Origin: an uncultured Chitinophagales bacterium
Lineage (GTDB): Bacteria > Bacteroidota > Bacteroidia > Chitinophagales > JAHDHT01
DNA length: 64,000 nucleotides
Direction: 5' to 3'
Assembly (NCBI GenBank): GCA_938023075.1
Contig: CALHDG010000036.1
Coordinates: 43,032 to 107,031, forward strand
Part shown: in pieces, positions 36,070 to 45,310 of the stretch
Layout: every line of letters begins with the position of its first letter
Position numbering within the stretch: the stretch's first letter is position 1
Made by a program: the position numbers and the translations under genes
The notes under the pieces: generated by a model
The model's input: only the letters and a program-made list of their open reading frames with translations
Databases searched by the model: none
What the model was told of the DNA's origin: nothing

Positions 36070-37763
36070 TGAACATTTAATTTTAATAATTTATAATGAT
36101 GAATAACCCGGTTATCTGTAGCATATTGCAGATAGTAAATACCCGGTGAAAGTTGATCGATTTGAGGAAAGGTAATGGTTTGAGCATAAGCATCGCGTTT
36201 GGCTTCCGCTTTCCCTTCAATTAGTTGACCACTTAAATTGTATAAGTTTACAGAATGAAGTTGAGTTTCATTGGAGGTATTAAAAATAGTTATAAACAGC
36301 ACTTCGGAAAATGGATTGGGATATACCCAAACCAGATCATTAATTTCACTGACCGATTCACCTACTTGAGCCGAACAAAAATCTGGAATACCATAACCTA
36401 ACAAAGTATCGGGTTGTTGATATTGAGAAGACGATTGCTTAATTAATTCAATAATATCCATATTATTTTTATTGGGAAATTTTTGCCATAAACAAGCTGC
36501 CATACCCGCAACTAAAGGCGAAGAAATAGAAGTGCCATAGGCTTCGTCAATTTCACCATTGGGTTTTACAACAATAGTTTTACTACCCATGGCAGCAACT
36601 TCCGGTTTAATATCGCCATCTGAAGACGGACCGAAAGAACTAAAATTTGATTTGACTCTATCCGCATCAACCGAACCAACAGAAAGTATGCTATCGGCAT
36701 CAGCAGGCGCAGTAATGTAAGTCCAAGCTTTGGTGCCTGAATTACCGGCACTAGTAACCACCAACATACCTTTAGCAGCCGCAAAGTCAGCCGCAATACT
36801 AATGGGTGTGGTGTTGCCATCCATATCAGCATAGGTATGATTTTGTAAAGTGTCATCAAATAAACTATAACCCAATGAAGAGTTAATGATATCTACACCG
36901 GCACTATCTGCATATTCAATGGCTTCAATCCAATTAAATTCTTCTACTAAGGTTTCGCTGCTGGTATCTTCCGTTTTTAACAAGTGGTAGTTGGCTTTCG
37001 GGGCAGCCCCGCTATATTGGTTCTCTAAAACGGCTGCCATTGCCGACCAAACGACGGTCCCGTGTCCACTATTCCCTTCATCAAAAACAGTCGTATCATC
37101 TTCTACAAAATCGTAAGTAGATAAAACTCTCCCTTCTACAAATACGTGCTGAAAGGCTTCCATATTATTGGCATTTAGAAATCCGGCATCCAACACAGCA
37201 ATATCTAAACCGGCTCCCCAATAATTTTGTTGGTGTAAACAAGCACTGCCTAACATGTTTAACTGAGTGGCTGTTGCACCATATAATTCCTGGCTTTTTT
37301 TTATTAGTTTAATTTTTTTATTATATGATGTATGAGAATTTAAATTGAGAGGTTGTATTTGGTTAAGGTGATATTGCCTTGCCGGTTCTACTTTTTTAAT
37401 GTATTGCGCCTTGAGAATTGGAAGCTCTAAGGCTTGAATGGCAACCGCGTTTAACCATTTAGATTGAGCAATAATAACAAAACCTGATTTTTTTAATTGA
37501 TTGAGATAGTCAACACAAACCGGTAAATCACTTTCATCAATTTCAATTTTTTGATTAATCCGCCTTGCTAAACTTTTAGTGGATAGAAATTGTGCCGGAT
37601 GCTGCATTAAATTTGCCGAACAATTTTTATCGGTAAAATAAACCCAATAAGCCTTCAATTTTTCTTTAATTGGTGGCTTAATTGTTTGGGCTTTTGCAAA
37701 ACAGATACTCGCTAAAATAAATAATATAATAAAAAATGAAATTGTGTTTATTTTTGGAGCCAT
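36066..37763 (-). CDS. Subtilisin-like serine protease (S8) with T9SS sorting domain
   Basis: 565 residues. Signal peptide about 1-26. Short propeptide region with VYFTDKNC and SLARRINQKI, then the S8 domain with the triad in IAVLDAGF (Asp), NSGHGTVVWSAMA (His) and YGTSISSPLVAGMAA (Ser); the oxyanion region is VTSAGNSGTKAW. The last 85 residues, from WVYPNPFSEV to LSPGIYYLQY, are a type A T9SS sorting domain. It lies between a lipoprotein gene (14 bp upstream) and the TonB receptor gene (4-bp overlap). Confidence 0.94.
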   Translation of the reverse strand: MAPKINTISFFIILFILASICFAKAQTIKPPIKEKLKAYWVYFTDKNCSANLMQHPAQFLSTKSLARRINQKIEIDESDLPVCVDYLNQLKKSGFVIIAQSKWLNAVAIQALELPILKAQYIKKVEPARQYHLNQIQPLNLNSHTSYNKKIKLIKKSQELYGATATQLNMLGSACLHQQNYWGAGLDIAVLDAGFLNANNMEAFQHVFVEGRVLSTYDFVEDDTTVFDEGNSGHGTVVWSAMAAVLENQYSGAAPKANYHLLKTEDTSSETLVEEFNWIEAIEYADSAGVDIINSSLGYSLFDDTLQNHTYADMDGNTTPISIAADFAAAKGMLVVTSAGNSGTKAWTYITAPADADSILSVGSVDADRVKSNFSSFGPSSDGDIKPEVAAMGSKTIVVKPNGEIDEAYGTSISSPLVAGMAACLWQKFPNKNNMDIIELIKQSSSQYQQPDTLLGYGIPDFCSAQVGESVSEINDLVWVYPNPFSEVLFITIFNTSNETQLHSVNLYNLSGQLIEGKAEAKRDAYAQTITFPQIDQLSPGIYYLQYATDNRVIHHYKLLKLNVH

Positions 37764-37777
37764 GTAACAAAGGTATT

Positions 37778-38494
37778 CTAATTATGATCAATTAGCCTTT
37801 GCCGGTAAATATATCCTTCCTCTGTTTTATCGGGCCAAGATGAATTGGGGTCTAACTCACCGGTTTTTAATAAGATTAATTCTTTAGAAATTAAGCCGAC
37901 ATTTTTAGCGTACTGTTCGGTACTAAATGCTTTCTGAATTAGGGTTTCTGTATTAACGTGTTCTATTTTGGCTACCTCGTTAAAAGAAAGATTGCCATTG
38001 GTGTAGGTCTCATTTAGAGATTTTAGTTGATAATCCCAATCCCAATTGTCGTTGGGTTTCAAAACATCTGAAGATTCGTTTAGATAGGAATTCCCTTTCC
38101 ATTTTTTACCAACCAATAAAGGAAATGCTAACTTGATGAAGCGTGCATTTTCTTCTGTCCGCTCGGCAAAAGTTTCGCTTGTTGTGGCTGACCAAGAGTC
38201 TCTTTTTTTCCAGTTGGTACCATTGTCGCTGTAACTGCGGTCAATTCTAACGGAAGGGCGACCTTCACTATCAGTAAATTCGCTAACCACTTCTTCTCTA
38301 ACAAAAAAGCTAACTTGATAAGTGGTATCTCTAAATTTGTTCCAAACCGTACTGTCGGCTTGATAAATTAACCATTTGCCAACTTCGGTTGGAAAATACT
38401 CGTAACCTTCGTCAATTTTTAAATCTTCAATTTCATTTCCACAAGAAGAAAATAGAATAATAGCGATTAAAGCAATAGCGGATAAATATTTCAT
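37778..38494 (-). CDS. Lipoprotein of unknown function, first gene of the protease-receptor operon
   Basis: 238 residues from ATG at 38494; the frame is open upstream but the lipoprotein signal MKYLSAIALIAIILFSSC (Cys18) fixes the start. The mature part begins acidic (GNEIEDLKIDEGYEYFP) and contains EVGKWLIYQADSTVW and FPLLVGKKWKGNSY, a pattern of small Bacteroidota lipoproteins with beta-rich folds. No enzyme motif seen. It precedes the S8 protease by 14 bp, so the three genes form one operon and the lipoprotein may assist the protease or receptor at the membrane. Confidence 0.75.
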   Translation of the reverse strand: MKYLSAIALIAIILFSSCGNEIEDLKIDEGYEYFPTEVGKWLIYQADSTVWNKFRDTTYQVSFFVREEVVSEFTDSEGRPSVRIDRSYSDNGTNWKKRDSWSATTSETFAERTEENARFIKLAFPLLVGKKWKGNSYLNESSDVLKPNDNWDWDYQLKSLNETYTNGNLSFNEVAKIEHVNTETLIQKAFSTEQYAKNVGLISKELILLKTGELDPNSSWPDKTEEGYIYRQRLIDHN

Positions 38495-38924
38495 AAAAAA
38501 CAATTGTATTATAATACGCGTGTAAAACGCAAGGATAGCTACAAAATTATGGTTTTGGGTTGATTTTTTTTTGAACACTCTAAAATAGTATACAAACAAA
38601 ATGTTTGGATAATTGTGACTTTTTCACTGCAAAAGAAAAGTATTCAGTACGTTATTTCAAATGTTAAAAAATAGAATAAATATGGTCTTTATTTTCCTTT
38701 CTCTATTAAAAAAACTACATTTACAAAATATCGATATTAATTAACCTGCTTTAAAACTCGTTTTCTGCTAAAATACATAATTTTAAAAGACTGGAACAAC
38801 CAGGTTAAGTACGGTAAAATACAGCGTTTAGCTCAATTGTATTTTGGTAAACCAGCGTAAACACTAAAGCAAGTTAAGCATGTTTTACATAAACAAACAT
38901 TTTTTAACTTTAAAAATTTTCGTA
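38495..38924. other. 430-bp intergenic region between divergent operons
   Basis: Very AT-rich. It must hold the promoters of the lipoprotein-S8-receptor operon (minus) and of the beta-helix cassette (plus). I see GGTAAAATACAGC near 38812 and GTATTTTGGTAAACC near 38849 as weak inverted copies, and no coding sequence. Confidence 0.5.
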
Positions 38925-40251
38925 ATGAAAAAGAATTATTTTAACCTACGGCAACCTACGGCAACCTACGGCAACCTACGCAAAATTAGTAATAATTATA
39001 ATTTGTTTATTGCTATTTCAATTTAAAATTAATGCTCAAGCCAACCCTAATGCACCTTGCCAACCTGGGCAAATTGGTTCGGGTTTATCTCTACCGCCTA
39101 TTACCACGCCAACAATATGGAACGGCAGTGATATGCAAATCTATAATGATGTAATAATTGAACCTGGTGCTTCTTTAACCATTCAAAACATAACTGTTTT
39201 TTTTACAGGCAGAACCCGTATTATTGTAAAACGGGGTGCTAAACTGGTTATTGATGGCGCAATTTTAACAGCAGTTTGTGATTTTGTAATGTGGGAAGGT
39301 ATTGAGGTTTGGGGTAACCCAAGCATAACACACCCAACTGTTAGCGTTCTTACTGCAACTAATTACCAGCCGAGTTTGCAAGAAAATGGATTAGTAATTG
39401 TAAAGAATAGCTCAGAAATACAACATGCCGGTAATGGAATTAAAACAGTTAAAGTACTGAACTTTGGTACAGCTAATCAAACACGGGATCTTGGTTATGT
39501 AAACGGTATAGCTTTGGTTTCCGACAGTAAATTTTACAACAATGGTTGTTCTATGGTAATGTTTGGTAATTATATGGACGTTGTGTCTAATGTTTCAAAT
39601 ACAGATTTTATTGTAGATCAAAATTTTCATGATCCTAATCAGGTATATGGTACAGGTGCTACACCTCAGGTGCAAATTTTTATGCAAAAAATTAAAGGTT
39701 TTAAAGTTAGCAACGGCTCAGTTTTTGACAATCAAATTGGAATAGGAGGTGGTGGTTGGTGCATCCAAACATATAACTCTTCCTTTACTATTGAAAATGG
39801 AAATAATTTTTACAATTGGAGCGATGCAATTTGGTCACTTATTTCGGTGCCAAATCCTTCAATCGGACAAGTATTCATAACTGGTAATACATTTGAAAAC
39901 AATTTTAGATCCATATTGTTAGAAGGGTATGATCAAGATTTAATGATTAATGATTTCAATATTAATATAAGCTATAACAATATAAGACTAGCGCAGTTGC
40001 AATCTAATGAAAATTATGGTATTGATTTACACGGTTGTGCAAACTATAATGTAGAAAATAATTTTATTGATGGAGGAGGCGATTTTACCTACGGTGAAGG
40101 TATAGTGCTTATTGCTTCACAGCCAAGTAATATTTGCTATGTTCAAAAAAACAGGTTTGGAACCAATCCACCCGCAAGCTATGAAGTGGGTATAAGAACT
40201 TTTTCTAAAAATGAAACTACACAGTTACTTTGTAATTTTTTTTATGGTTGA
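38925..40251 (+). CDS. Secreted beta-helix T9SS protein, 5' part of a broken gene
   Basis: The best start, ATG 38925 (MKKNYF), is out of frame with the body as sequenced. A 10-bp repeat (AACCTACGGC, four units) follows the sixth codon. With four units translation stops soon after; with three it would run into KLVIIIICLLLFQFKINAQA, a proper signal peptide, and on through the body. As sequenced, the body frame has only a TTG at 39010. The body (about 410 residues) is a right-handed parallel beta-helix: it opens with a PGASLTIQN / KRGAKLVIDGA coil and has repeated ISYNNI, NNFIDGG, ITGNTFENN coils. It stops at 40251 just after a run of eight T where the frame changes; the rest of the gene is 40244-41722. 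Confidence 0.7.
38943..38980 (+). repeat. 10-bp tandem repeat at the start of a surface-protein gene
   Basis: Three full units of AACCTACGGC and a fourth AACCTACG, directly after the start ATG at 38925 and six codons. One unit fewer joins the start codon to the signal peptide and body frame; as sequenced they are off by one base. This is the layout of a slipped-strand (phase-variable) repeat. Confidence 0.9.
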
Positions 40252-41722
40252 TGAAGAAATTGATGACCCTTCTTTTATTAGGTATGGTGTTGATTTTACG
40301 GGTGTTCTGGGTAGTGATTATCCTATTGCGCCGGAACAGGGTGCGTGTATTTTGAGTGATGCCGATCTAAGCATGCCAGAGACATTTCCTACAGGCAATA
40401 CCTTAAGTTATACTACAAACCATATACGATTTAATGATGATGAATTAGGACCAACTATTAAATATAATCACTTCCCATACCAGGAAGCACTTTCTTTACA
40501 GGGGAAAATTATTGATGAGATTTGTGAAGACATCACTTATAGTCCGTGCTTCGACACACAAGAGCCCGACCCCGATCCTGATCCAAATCCTTCTTGCCAA
40601 GTAAGCACAGTTTTAAACGAAATACTTTCCGTTGAACAATTTTTAAAGCAGGACATGTTGTTACTTACAAAATACAATAGATTGGATGTAAGTGATGCAA
40701 TAGCTACAGCTAACCAAGTTTGGTTAATTAACAATTTAATTAAAAATTTTGATGTTTATCTATCCGATGAAGAGTTAATGGCTATAATTGACAAAATTGG
40801 CGGAATAGGAACAGGATACTTTTTAAATGTACTATCAGAAAATGCTCCTTTAAATCAAAATGTTCTTGACCAGTTCAACTCAAAATTAAACGGCTTGTCA
40901 CCATTGCTTTATAATTTTGTATTTAACAGATTTGGTTCATTAATCAGTAGCATCAATGAGGCTGCAGGAATGTCGCTTAGAACAGAGAAAGAATTTGACG
41001 TTTTAAAAAGGGTTCAACAAGAAATAGTTATATTTACAGGACCTATTATTACCGACTGTTGGCGTCAGGGTAATCAAACTGCGGTATTGAATAGTATCCG
41101 TAGATTAACTAACAGAACTTCGTTAAATAAAAATTGGTTTAAATTAAGATTAATTGAATATAGTTTAAGTGCAGGAAATTATAATAGAGCGCAACATACA
41201 TTAAATAACATTGAACCAGGTGGAGATGAGAGCATGCAAAATTATGTAGATTTGTTAAAAATAGTAACACAAATGAAAATGGACGAACGTGATGTGGACG
41301 ATTTAACTACAGAAGAAATTGATCAATTAACTATCATATCTCAAAGTATTTCTTATGCAGGTGTAAAAGCAAAAAATATGTTATTATTACAAGAAGACCC
41401 CTATGCTCAATTTCTTCCAGAAATAGAAGGCAACTTAAAAATCTCGAAAAATGATAAAGCAAAGTCTATTGTTTTTTTAGGTACTAATCCTGTAAAATCA
41501 TCTATCAATTTAAAATTGAACAACTCGCTACAAAAAAATATTTCCACAGTGAAAATATTTAATACAAATGGCGAAGAGATTAAAGTCTATAATCTAAACA
41601 TTAATCAACAGCAGATCAAAAATTTGTTTGTTGAAGATTTGTCCCAAGGTACCTATATATTGGCTGCATTTAATGCAATGGATGATTGTATAGATCATAC
41701 AAAGTTTCTTATCATAAAATAG
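40211..41722 (+). CDS. Secreted beta-helix T9SS protein, 3' part of a broken gene
   Basis: Continuation of the gene at 38925 in the next frame. The true junction is at the T-run 40236-40243; the ATG at 40211 is only where the open frame begins. The part after the junction (about 490 residues) starts VDEEIDDPSFIRYGVDFTG, then has a DPDPDPNP linker, a helical region of TPR-like character (residues about 130-400) and a type A T9SS sorting domain (FLGTNPVKSS to LSQGTYILAAF). The helical region and tail are paralogous to the protein at 54232-55329. Seven instead of eight T residues would restore one continuous frame. The companion T9SS gene follows after 7 bp. Confidence 0.75.
   Translation: MKLHSYFVIFFMVDEEIDDPSFIRYGVDFTGVLGSDYPIAPEQGACILSDADLSMPETFPTGNTLSYTTNHIRFNDDELGPTIKYNHFPYQEALSLQGKIIDEICEDITYSPCFDTQEPDPDPDPNPSCQVSTVLNEILSVEQFLKQDMLLLTKYNRLDVSDAIATANQVWLINNLIKNFDVYLSDEELMAIIDKIGGIGTGYFLNVLSENAPLNQNVLDQFNSKLNGLSPLLYNFVFNRFGSLISSINEAAGMSLRTEKEFDVLKRVQQEIVIFTGPIITDCWRQGNQTAVLNSIRRLTNRTSLNKNWFKLRLIEYSLSAGNYNRAQHTLNNIEPGGDESMQNYVDLLKIVTQMKMDERDVDDLTTEEIDQLTIISQSISYAGVKAKNMLLLQEDPYAQFLPEIEGNLKISKNDKAKSIVFLGTNPVKSSINLKLNNSLQKNISTVKIFNTNGEEIKVYNLNINQQQIKNLFVEDLSQGTYILAAFNAMDDCIDHTKFLIIK
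40236..40243 (+). repeat. Homopolymer run of eight T at a frame break
   Basis: TTTTTTTT in TGTAATTTTTTTTATGG. The protein frame before the run ends 8 bases later; the frame after it continues for 490 codons. Loss of one T joins them. It could be a slippage site or a sequencing or assembly error. Confidence 0.85.
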
Positions 41723-41729
41723 GTTTATT

Positions 41730-43292
41730 TTGAAAATATTAGTTACACTCATTGCGCTATACTTCTATAGCGCAATGATTTTTAGTCAGGCTACTTTTAA
41801 TAACATATACAATCATAATAAAAGTAAAGAGTTTAACAGGGATTTACATACACTTAATAATTCTAATTATTTGACTGTTGGTTCTACCAGAGTTCCCACT
41901 ACAAATTCAATAAACGGTTTAATTATTCGAGAAATAAATCCACAAGGTGAATTAGTTTGGGAAGATTTTTTTCAAGAACCTAGCGACTCATTATCGTTAT
42001 TTTTTAATTGGAATCATAACAGTATGATTATTGGTGATAGTATGTTGGTGATAATGGGTTCTGCTCAACATCAAGCAACTTTTTCTAAAGGTATGCCCTT
42101 TTATATAAGCTATCACCTCAAACAAAAAAAAGTACTTGATTTTTATTCTTACCAACAAGACAACCATGTAGCAATACATAGTTCAATATATCATACAGAT
42201 GGTTTTATTTATTCTGGTGGACTAATTCACACCAACATATCATCATTTGTTATCAGCCCTCGTGTTGCTGAATATAAACACCGGTTTATGTTTTACATGA
42301 AGGTAGATATACATGGAAATTTGATTTGGACAAAAAAATCAGCTATAAAGGAGGTCATGCAAATAAATGAAGTAGATTCATTTAATGATGACATACTTTT
42401 AGTTGGTTCGGGCTATGAAATAAACGATAGTATAGCAGAAAATCAAGCACATTTTTGTGCTAAGATCAATACATTAGGTGAAATAATGACATTCAAAAAT
42501 TTAAGTGAAAATAATTCACAAGGGTCATCAGAAGTAGAAATTGTAAACAATGAGGTTTATTTTTTTGGTACAACAAAATATGCATCTGAAATTCATCCTA
42601 CCATATACCTTGTAAAAATGAACGAAAATTTAGAGATAAAGTGGCAATTTTCAATACCTGTTAGTAGTACTTACGGAATACTTACACGTTCTATGAACAT
42701 TTTGCAAGATCAAATCATAATTATGGCAAATGTTCACAAAGCATTAGAATTTACCAACAATAATGTATGGAGCTATGTTACCAGCTACGGCTTAGATGGT
42801 TCATTTAACTGGGAGCATCTGTACAACTATTCTCCCGCTTTTACACATCATATCGATGAAGTCGAAACTACACCGGAAGGTAATTTTGTTTTTTTAGGTA
42901 CCGTTTTTAACTATCCTAACAATACCCAAGACCTCTGGCTATTCAGCACCGATAGCCAAGGCTGCGGCGTAGTACAAGATACTTGCTATTATACTTTAGA
43001 GCAATATTTTGGTTTAGATACTATGGTGAGTGTTATCGAAACACCAATTTACCATCTTAACAATATTCAAGTATTAAATAACCCCTTCGATGAGCTGTTA
43101 AGCATTCACCAAACTGTTAACCATACAACACAACAAATTTTTGTTTACAACACAAGCGGTCAAATAGTATATAATGGTCAGTTAAAACAAAAGCTCCATA
43201 TAAATACAAGCAGTTGGCAAAAAGGCATTTATTTATTGCAGGTTTTTGAAGATGGGCATTTGCTTGGCGTTGAAAAGGTGATGAAACAGTAA
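41730..43292 (+). CDS. Secreted T9SS protein with propeller-like repeats, cassette copy 1
   Basis: 520 residues, TTG start directly before KILVTLIALYFYSAMIFSQA, a signal peptide. The body shows repeated strands of the type LIIREINPQGELVWEDFF, MKVDIHGNLIWTKK, LVKMNENLEIKWQF, as in propeller-like secreted proteins of Bacteroidota. A cysteine pair sits in SQGCGVVQDTC before a type A T9SS sorting domain (VLNNPFDELL to WQKGIYLLQVFEDG) that ends properly at VMKQ. It follows the beta-helix gene by 7 bp. A paralogue at 55330 follows a paralogue of that gene, so the pair is an old unit. Confidence 0.8.
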   Translation: MKILVTLIALYFYSAMIFSQATFNNIYNHNKSKEFNRDLHTLNNSNYLTVGSTRVPTTNSINGLIIREINPQGELVWEDFFQEPSDSLSLFFNWNHNSMIIGDSMLVIMGSAQHQATFSKGMPFYISYHLKQKKVLDFYSYQQDNHVAIHSSIYHTDGFIYSGGLIHTNISSFVISPRVAEYKHRFMFYMKVDIHGNLIWTKKSAIKEVMQINEVDSFNDDILLVGSGYEINDSIAENQAHFCAKINTLGEIMTFKNLSENNSQGSSEVEIVNNEVYFFGTTKYASEIHPTIYLVKMNENLEIKWQFSIPVSSTYGILTRSMNILQDQIIIMANVHKALEFTNNNVWSYVTSYGLDGSFNWEHLYNYSPAFTHHIDEVETTPEGNFVFLGTVFNYPNNTQDLWLFSTDSQGCGVVQDTCYYTLEQYFGLDTMVSVIETPIYHLNNIQVLNNPFDELLSIHQTVNHTTQQIFVYNTSGQIVYNGQLKQKLHINTSSWQKGIYLLQVFEDGHLLGVEKVMKQ

Positions 43293-43314
43293 GATAAAGT
43301 GTATGCCTTACGAA

Positions 43315-43343
43315 ATAAAAAAACCGCCCAAATAAAGGCGGCT
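43315..43343 (-). terminator. Hairpin terminator of the tRNA-His gene
   Basis: On the minus strand CCGCC, a short loop and GGCGG are followed by TTTTTTTATT. It is correctly placed 13 bp after the tRNA 3' end, and faces the end of the convergent T9SS gene. Confidence 0.8.
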
Positions 43344-43355
43344 ACTATAAAAAAG

Positions 43356-43430
43356 GGTGGAAGACGGGACTTGAACCCGCGGCCTCCGGAACCACAATCC
43401 GGCGCTCTAACCAACTGAGCTACAACCACC
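43356..43430 (-). tRNA. tRNA-His (anticodon GTG)
   Basis: Minus-strand cloverleaf: D arm GCTCAGTTGGTTAGAGC, anticodon stem CCGGA/TCCGG around loop TTGTGGT (anticodon GTG), T arm with TTCAAGT. The extra G at -1 and C73 are the identity elements of tRNA-His; no CCA is encoded. In the acceptor stem, 5' GTGGTTG faces 3'-side CTTCCAC, leaving two adjacent T-T oppositions (5:68 and 6:67). Confidence 0.93.
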
Positions 43431-43512
43431 ATATAATTTGAAGTTGCAAAGATACAATCTTTACTAAAAAAGTGTAACAGAAATTATGAATAATTAGTTC
43501 GCGTGGTAAAAA

Positions 43513-44931
43513 TTAATTTTTGATCTGTGCTTTCTTCAAACAATGCTCAAAAGAAGAAACTGTTTTCACAATGTCCGCTTCCGTAGTTAACCACGAACAG
43601 ATACTCACCCGTATCACCGCTTCGCCAAACCAAGTGGAGCCGCCAACCCAACAAACGCCATGTTGTTGAATGCCTTGTGTCACTCGTTTCGTTAAATCAT
43701 CATTGGCGCATTTTACAATGACTTGATTAAAAACCACCTCATTTAAAACGGTAAAGCCGTCAATTTTGGAAATAGCTGTAGCAAACGAAAGGGCGTTTTT
43801 GTGCAAGCCGAGTATCATCTCATCTAAGCCTTGTTGCCCTAAATTTTTTAGGGTTGCCCACAACTCAATGATTCTCGATCTTCTTGACATTTCAGGCGTA
43901 TAAAACATACCATCCCGTTCTTCACTTTGAATAATATAAGCTCCCTCAGCATGCAAAGCCGTTACCATCGCCTCTTCATCTTTACACAAAACAATACCAC
44001 AATCATAGGGGGTATTTAAGGTTTTGTGTCCATCAACTGCCCAAGAATCAGCCAATGCTATACCCTTGGTTAAGTGCTTTAACTGTTTTGAGGCTGCTGC
44101 CCATAAACCAAAAGCGCCATCAATATGTATCCATGCATTTGCTGCTTTTGCTTTGGTACAAATTTTATCAAAGGGATCAAACGAACCACTATTTACATTA
44201 CCCGCCTGCAAAATTAAGATGCTGCTTTCATCTAATGCCGGTATGGCTTCTGGTATGATGCTGCCTTGCTTATCAACGTCCACCCATTCAATATTATTTT
44301 TTCCGAAACCGAGTAAACTAATCACTTTTACAATAGATGAATGAGCGTGTTTACCGGTGATGATTCTTAAATTGGGCGCATTAAATAAACCTTGTTCATT
44401 TAAATTCCAACCTACGTTGTTTAACTGCCTAAACCTTGCTGCTGCCAAGCCACAAAAATTGGCGGTAGACGTTCCGCTGACATAACCGGCAACCGTTTTA
44501 TTCGATAAATTAAATAATTGTTGTAACCATTGTTCAACAACAGTTTCTAATTTGGCGCAAATAGGGGAGAGGATATTTAATGCCGTATTTTGGTCCCAAT
44601 AAGTGCCTAAAACTTTGGCTGCCAAACCAGCAGGTGTTGCTCCTCCATTTACAAAACCAAAGTAACGGCTTCCCATAATACCGGTTGTTGCAGGTGCACC
44701 ATGTGTATTTAAAAAATCGATCAACCCATTGGCTTCACAAGGTTCAATAGCTAGTTGCTCATCAAAAATAGAAAGCTTGTCAATTGCCACTTTAGATGGA
44801 AATACTGCTCTTTCCTTAATTTCATCAACATAATCTTTTGCATAAGCAACCGCTTTATTTATCAAAGTATCATCATGCCTTTCATTTAATAATTTTTGTT
44901 GGATGTTCGATAGGTTATTTGTTTCGCTCAT
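43513..44931 (-). CDS. Pyridoxal-phosphate-dependent group II decarboxylase
   Basis: 472 residues, fold-type I PLP enzyme of the aromatic-amino-acid/glutamate decarboxylase group. The cofactor lysine is K303 in DGHKTLNTPYDCG, preceded by the Asp/His platform HIDGAFGLWA. Also visible are YFGFVNGGATPAG near the N-terminus, GTSTANFCGLAAAR and HAHSSIVK. The amino-acid substrate cannot be told; similar proteins are annotated as aspartate aminotransferase family, tyrosine/DOPA or cysteine-sulfinate decarboxylases. Monocistronic; a repeat-rich 379-bp gap lies upstream. Confidence 0.88.
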   Translation of the reverse strand: MSETNNLSNIQQKLLNERHDDTLINKAVAYAKDYVDEIKERAVFPSKVAIDKLSIFDEQLAIEPCEANGLIDFLNTHGAPATTGIMGSRYFGFVNGGATPAGLAAKVLGTYWDQNTALNILSPICAKLETVVEQWLQQLFNLSNKTVAGYVSGTSTANFCGLAAARFRQLNNVGWNLNEQGLFNAPNLRIITGKHAHSSIVKVISLLGFGKNNIEWVDVDKQGSIIPEAIPALDESSILILQAGNVNSGSFDPFDKICTKAKAANAWIHIDGAFGLWAAASKQLKHLTKGIALADSWAVDGHKTLNTPYDCGIVLCKDEEAMVTALHAEGAYIIQSEERDGMFYTPEMSRRSRIIELWATLKNLGQQGLDEMILGLHKNALSFATAISKIDGFTVLNEVVFNQVIVKCANDDLTKRVTQGIQQHGVCWVGGSTWFGEAVIRVSICSWLTTEADIVKTVSSFEHCLKKAQIKN

Positions 44932-44956
44932 ATTATATAACTTAGGTTCTTAATTC

Positions 44957-45080
44957 GGTATTGCTATTCCGCCATTTGGTATTGCTACCCCTGCATTTGG
45001 TATTGCTACCCCCTGCATTTGGTATTGCTACCCCCTGCATTCTGCCTAACTACCCTGACATTTGGTATAACTACCCCGAC
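44957..45080. repeat. 21/22-bp tandem repeat, heptapeptide-like on the minus strand
   Basis: Units beginning GGTATTGCT at 44957, 44978, 44999 and 45021, with a degenerate one at 45064 (GGTATAACT). Read on the minus strand the 21-bp units give GVAIPNA repeats that end in a TAA, GIAIPN then stop. A 22-bp unit breaks the frame. Could be a degraded coding repeat or a minisatellite. Confidence 0.7.
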
Positions 45081-45100
45081 CTTTTCTAAAGAAAAGCCCA

Positions 45101-45163
45101 CCCCTTCACAAGTGAAGGGGAATTTGTCCGGCTCTTCACAAGTGAAGGGGAATTTGTCCGGCT
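45101..45163. repeat. 30-bp tandem repeat with hairpin, two units
   Basis: CTTCACAAGTGAAGGGGAAT followed by TTGTCCGGCT, at 45104-45133 and 45134-45163. Each unit holds CTTCAC/GTGAAG; the first extends to a CCCCTTCAC/GTGAAGGGG hairpin. Lies between the decarboxylase and the glycan cluster. No gene in 44932-45310. Confidence 0.8.
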
Positions 45164-45310
45164 TTCATTTATGGTTCGTCTTTAGAATGATTTCAAAAAT
45201 AGAAGAAAATATTGTTGTACACTTTATTAATACTTACTTTAGCCAAAATAATTTCTGTTAATTTAAGAAAGTACAAGTTATCAAAATTAGTAAAATAGTT
45301 TAGCTATTAA

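Noticed and set aside
43229..43432. Open frame of 67 codons on the minus strand
   Set aside because: It is a translation of the tRNA-His gene and its terminator.
45019..45261. Open frame of 80 codons before the glycan cluster
   Set aside because: Its sequence comes from the two tandem repeats in that gap; no start or family support.
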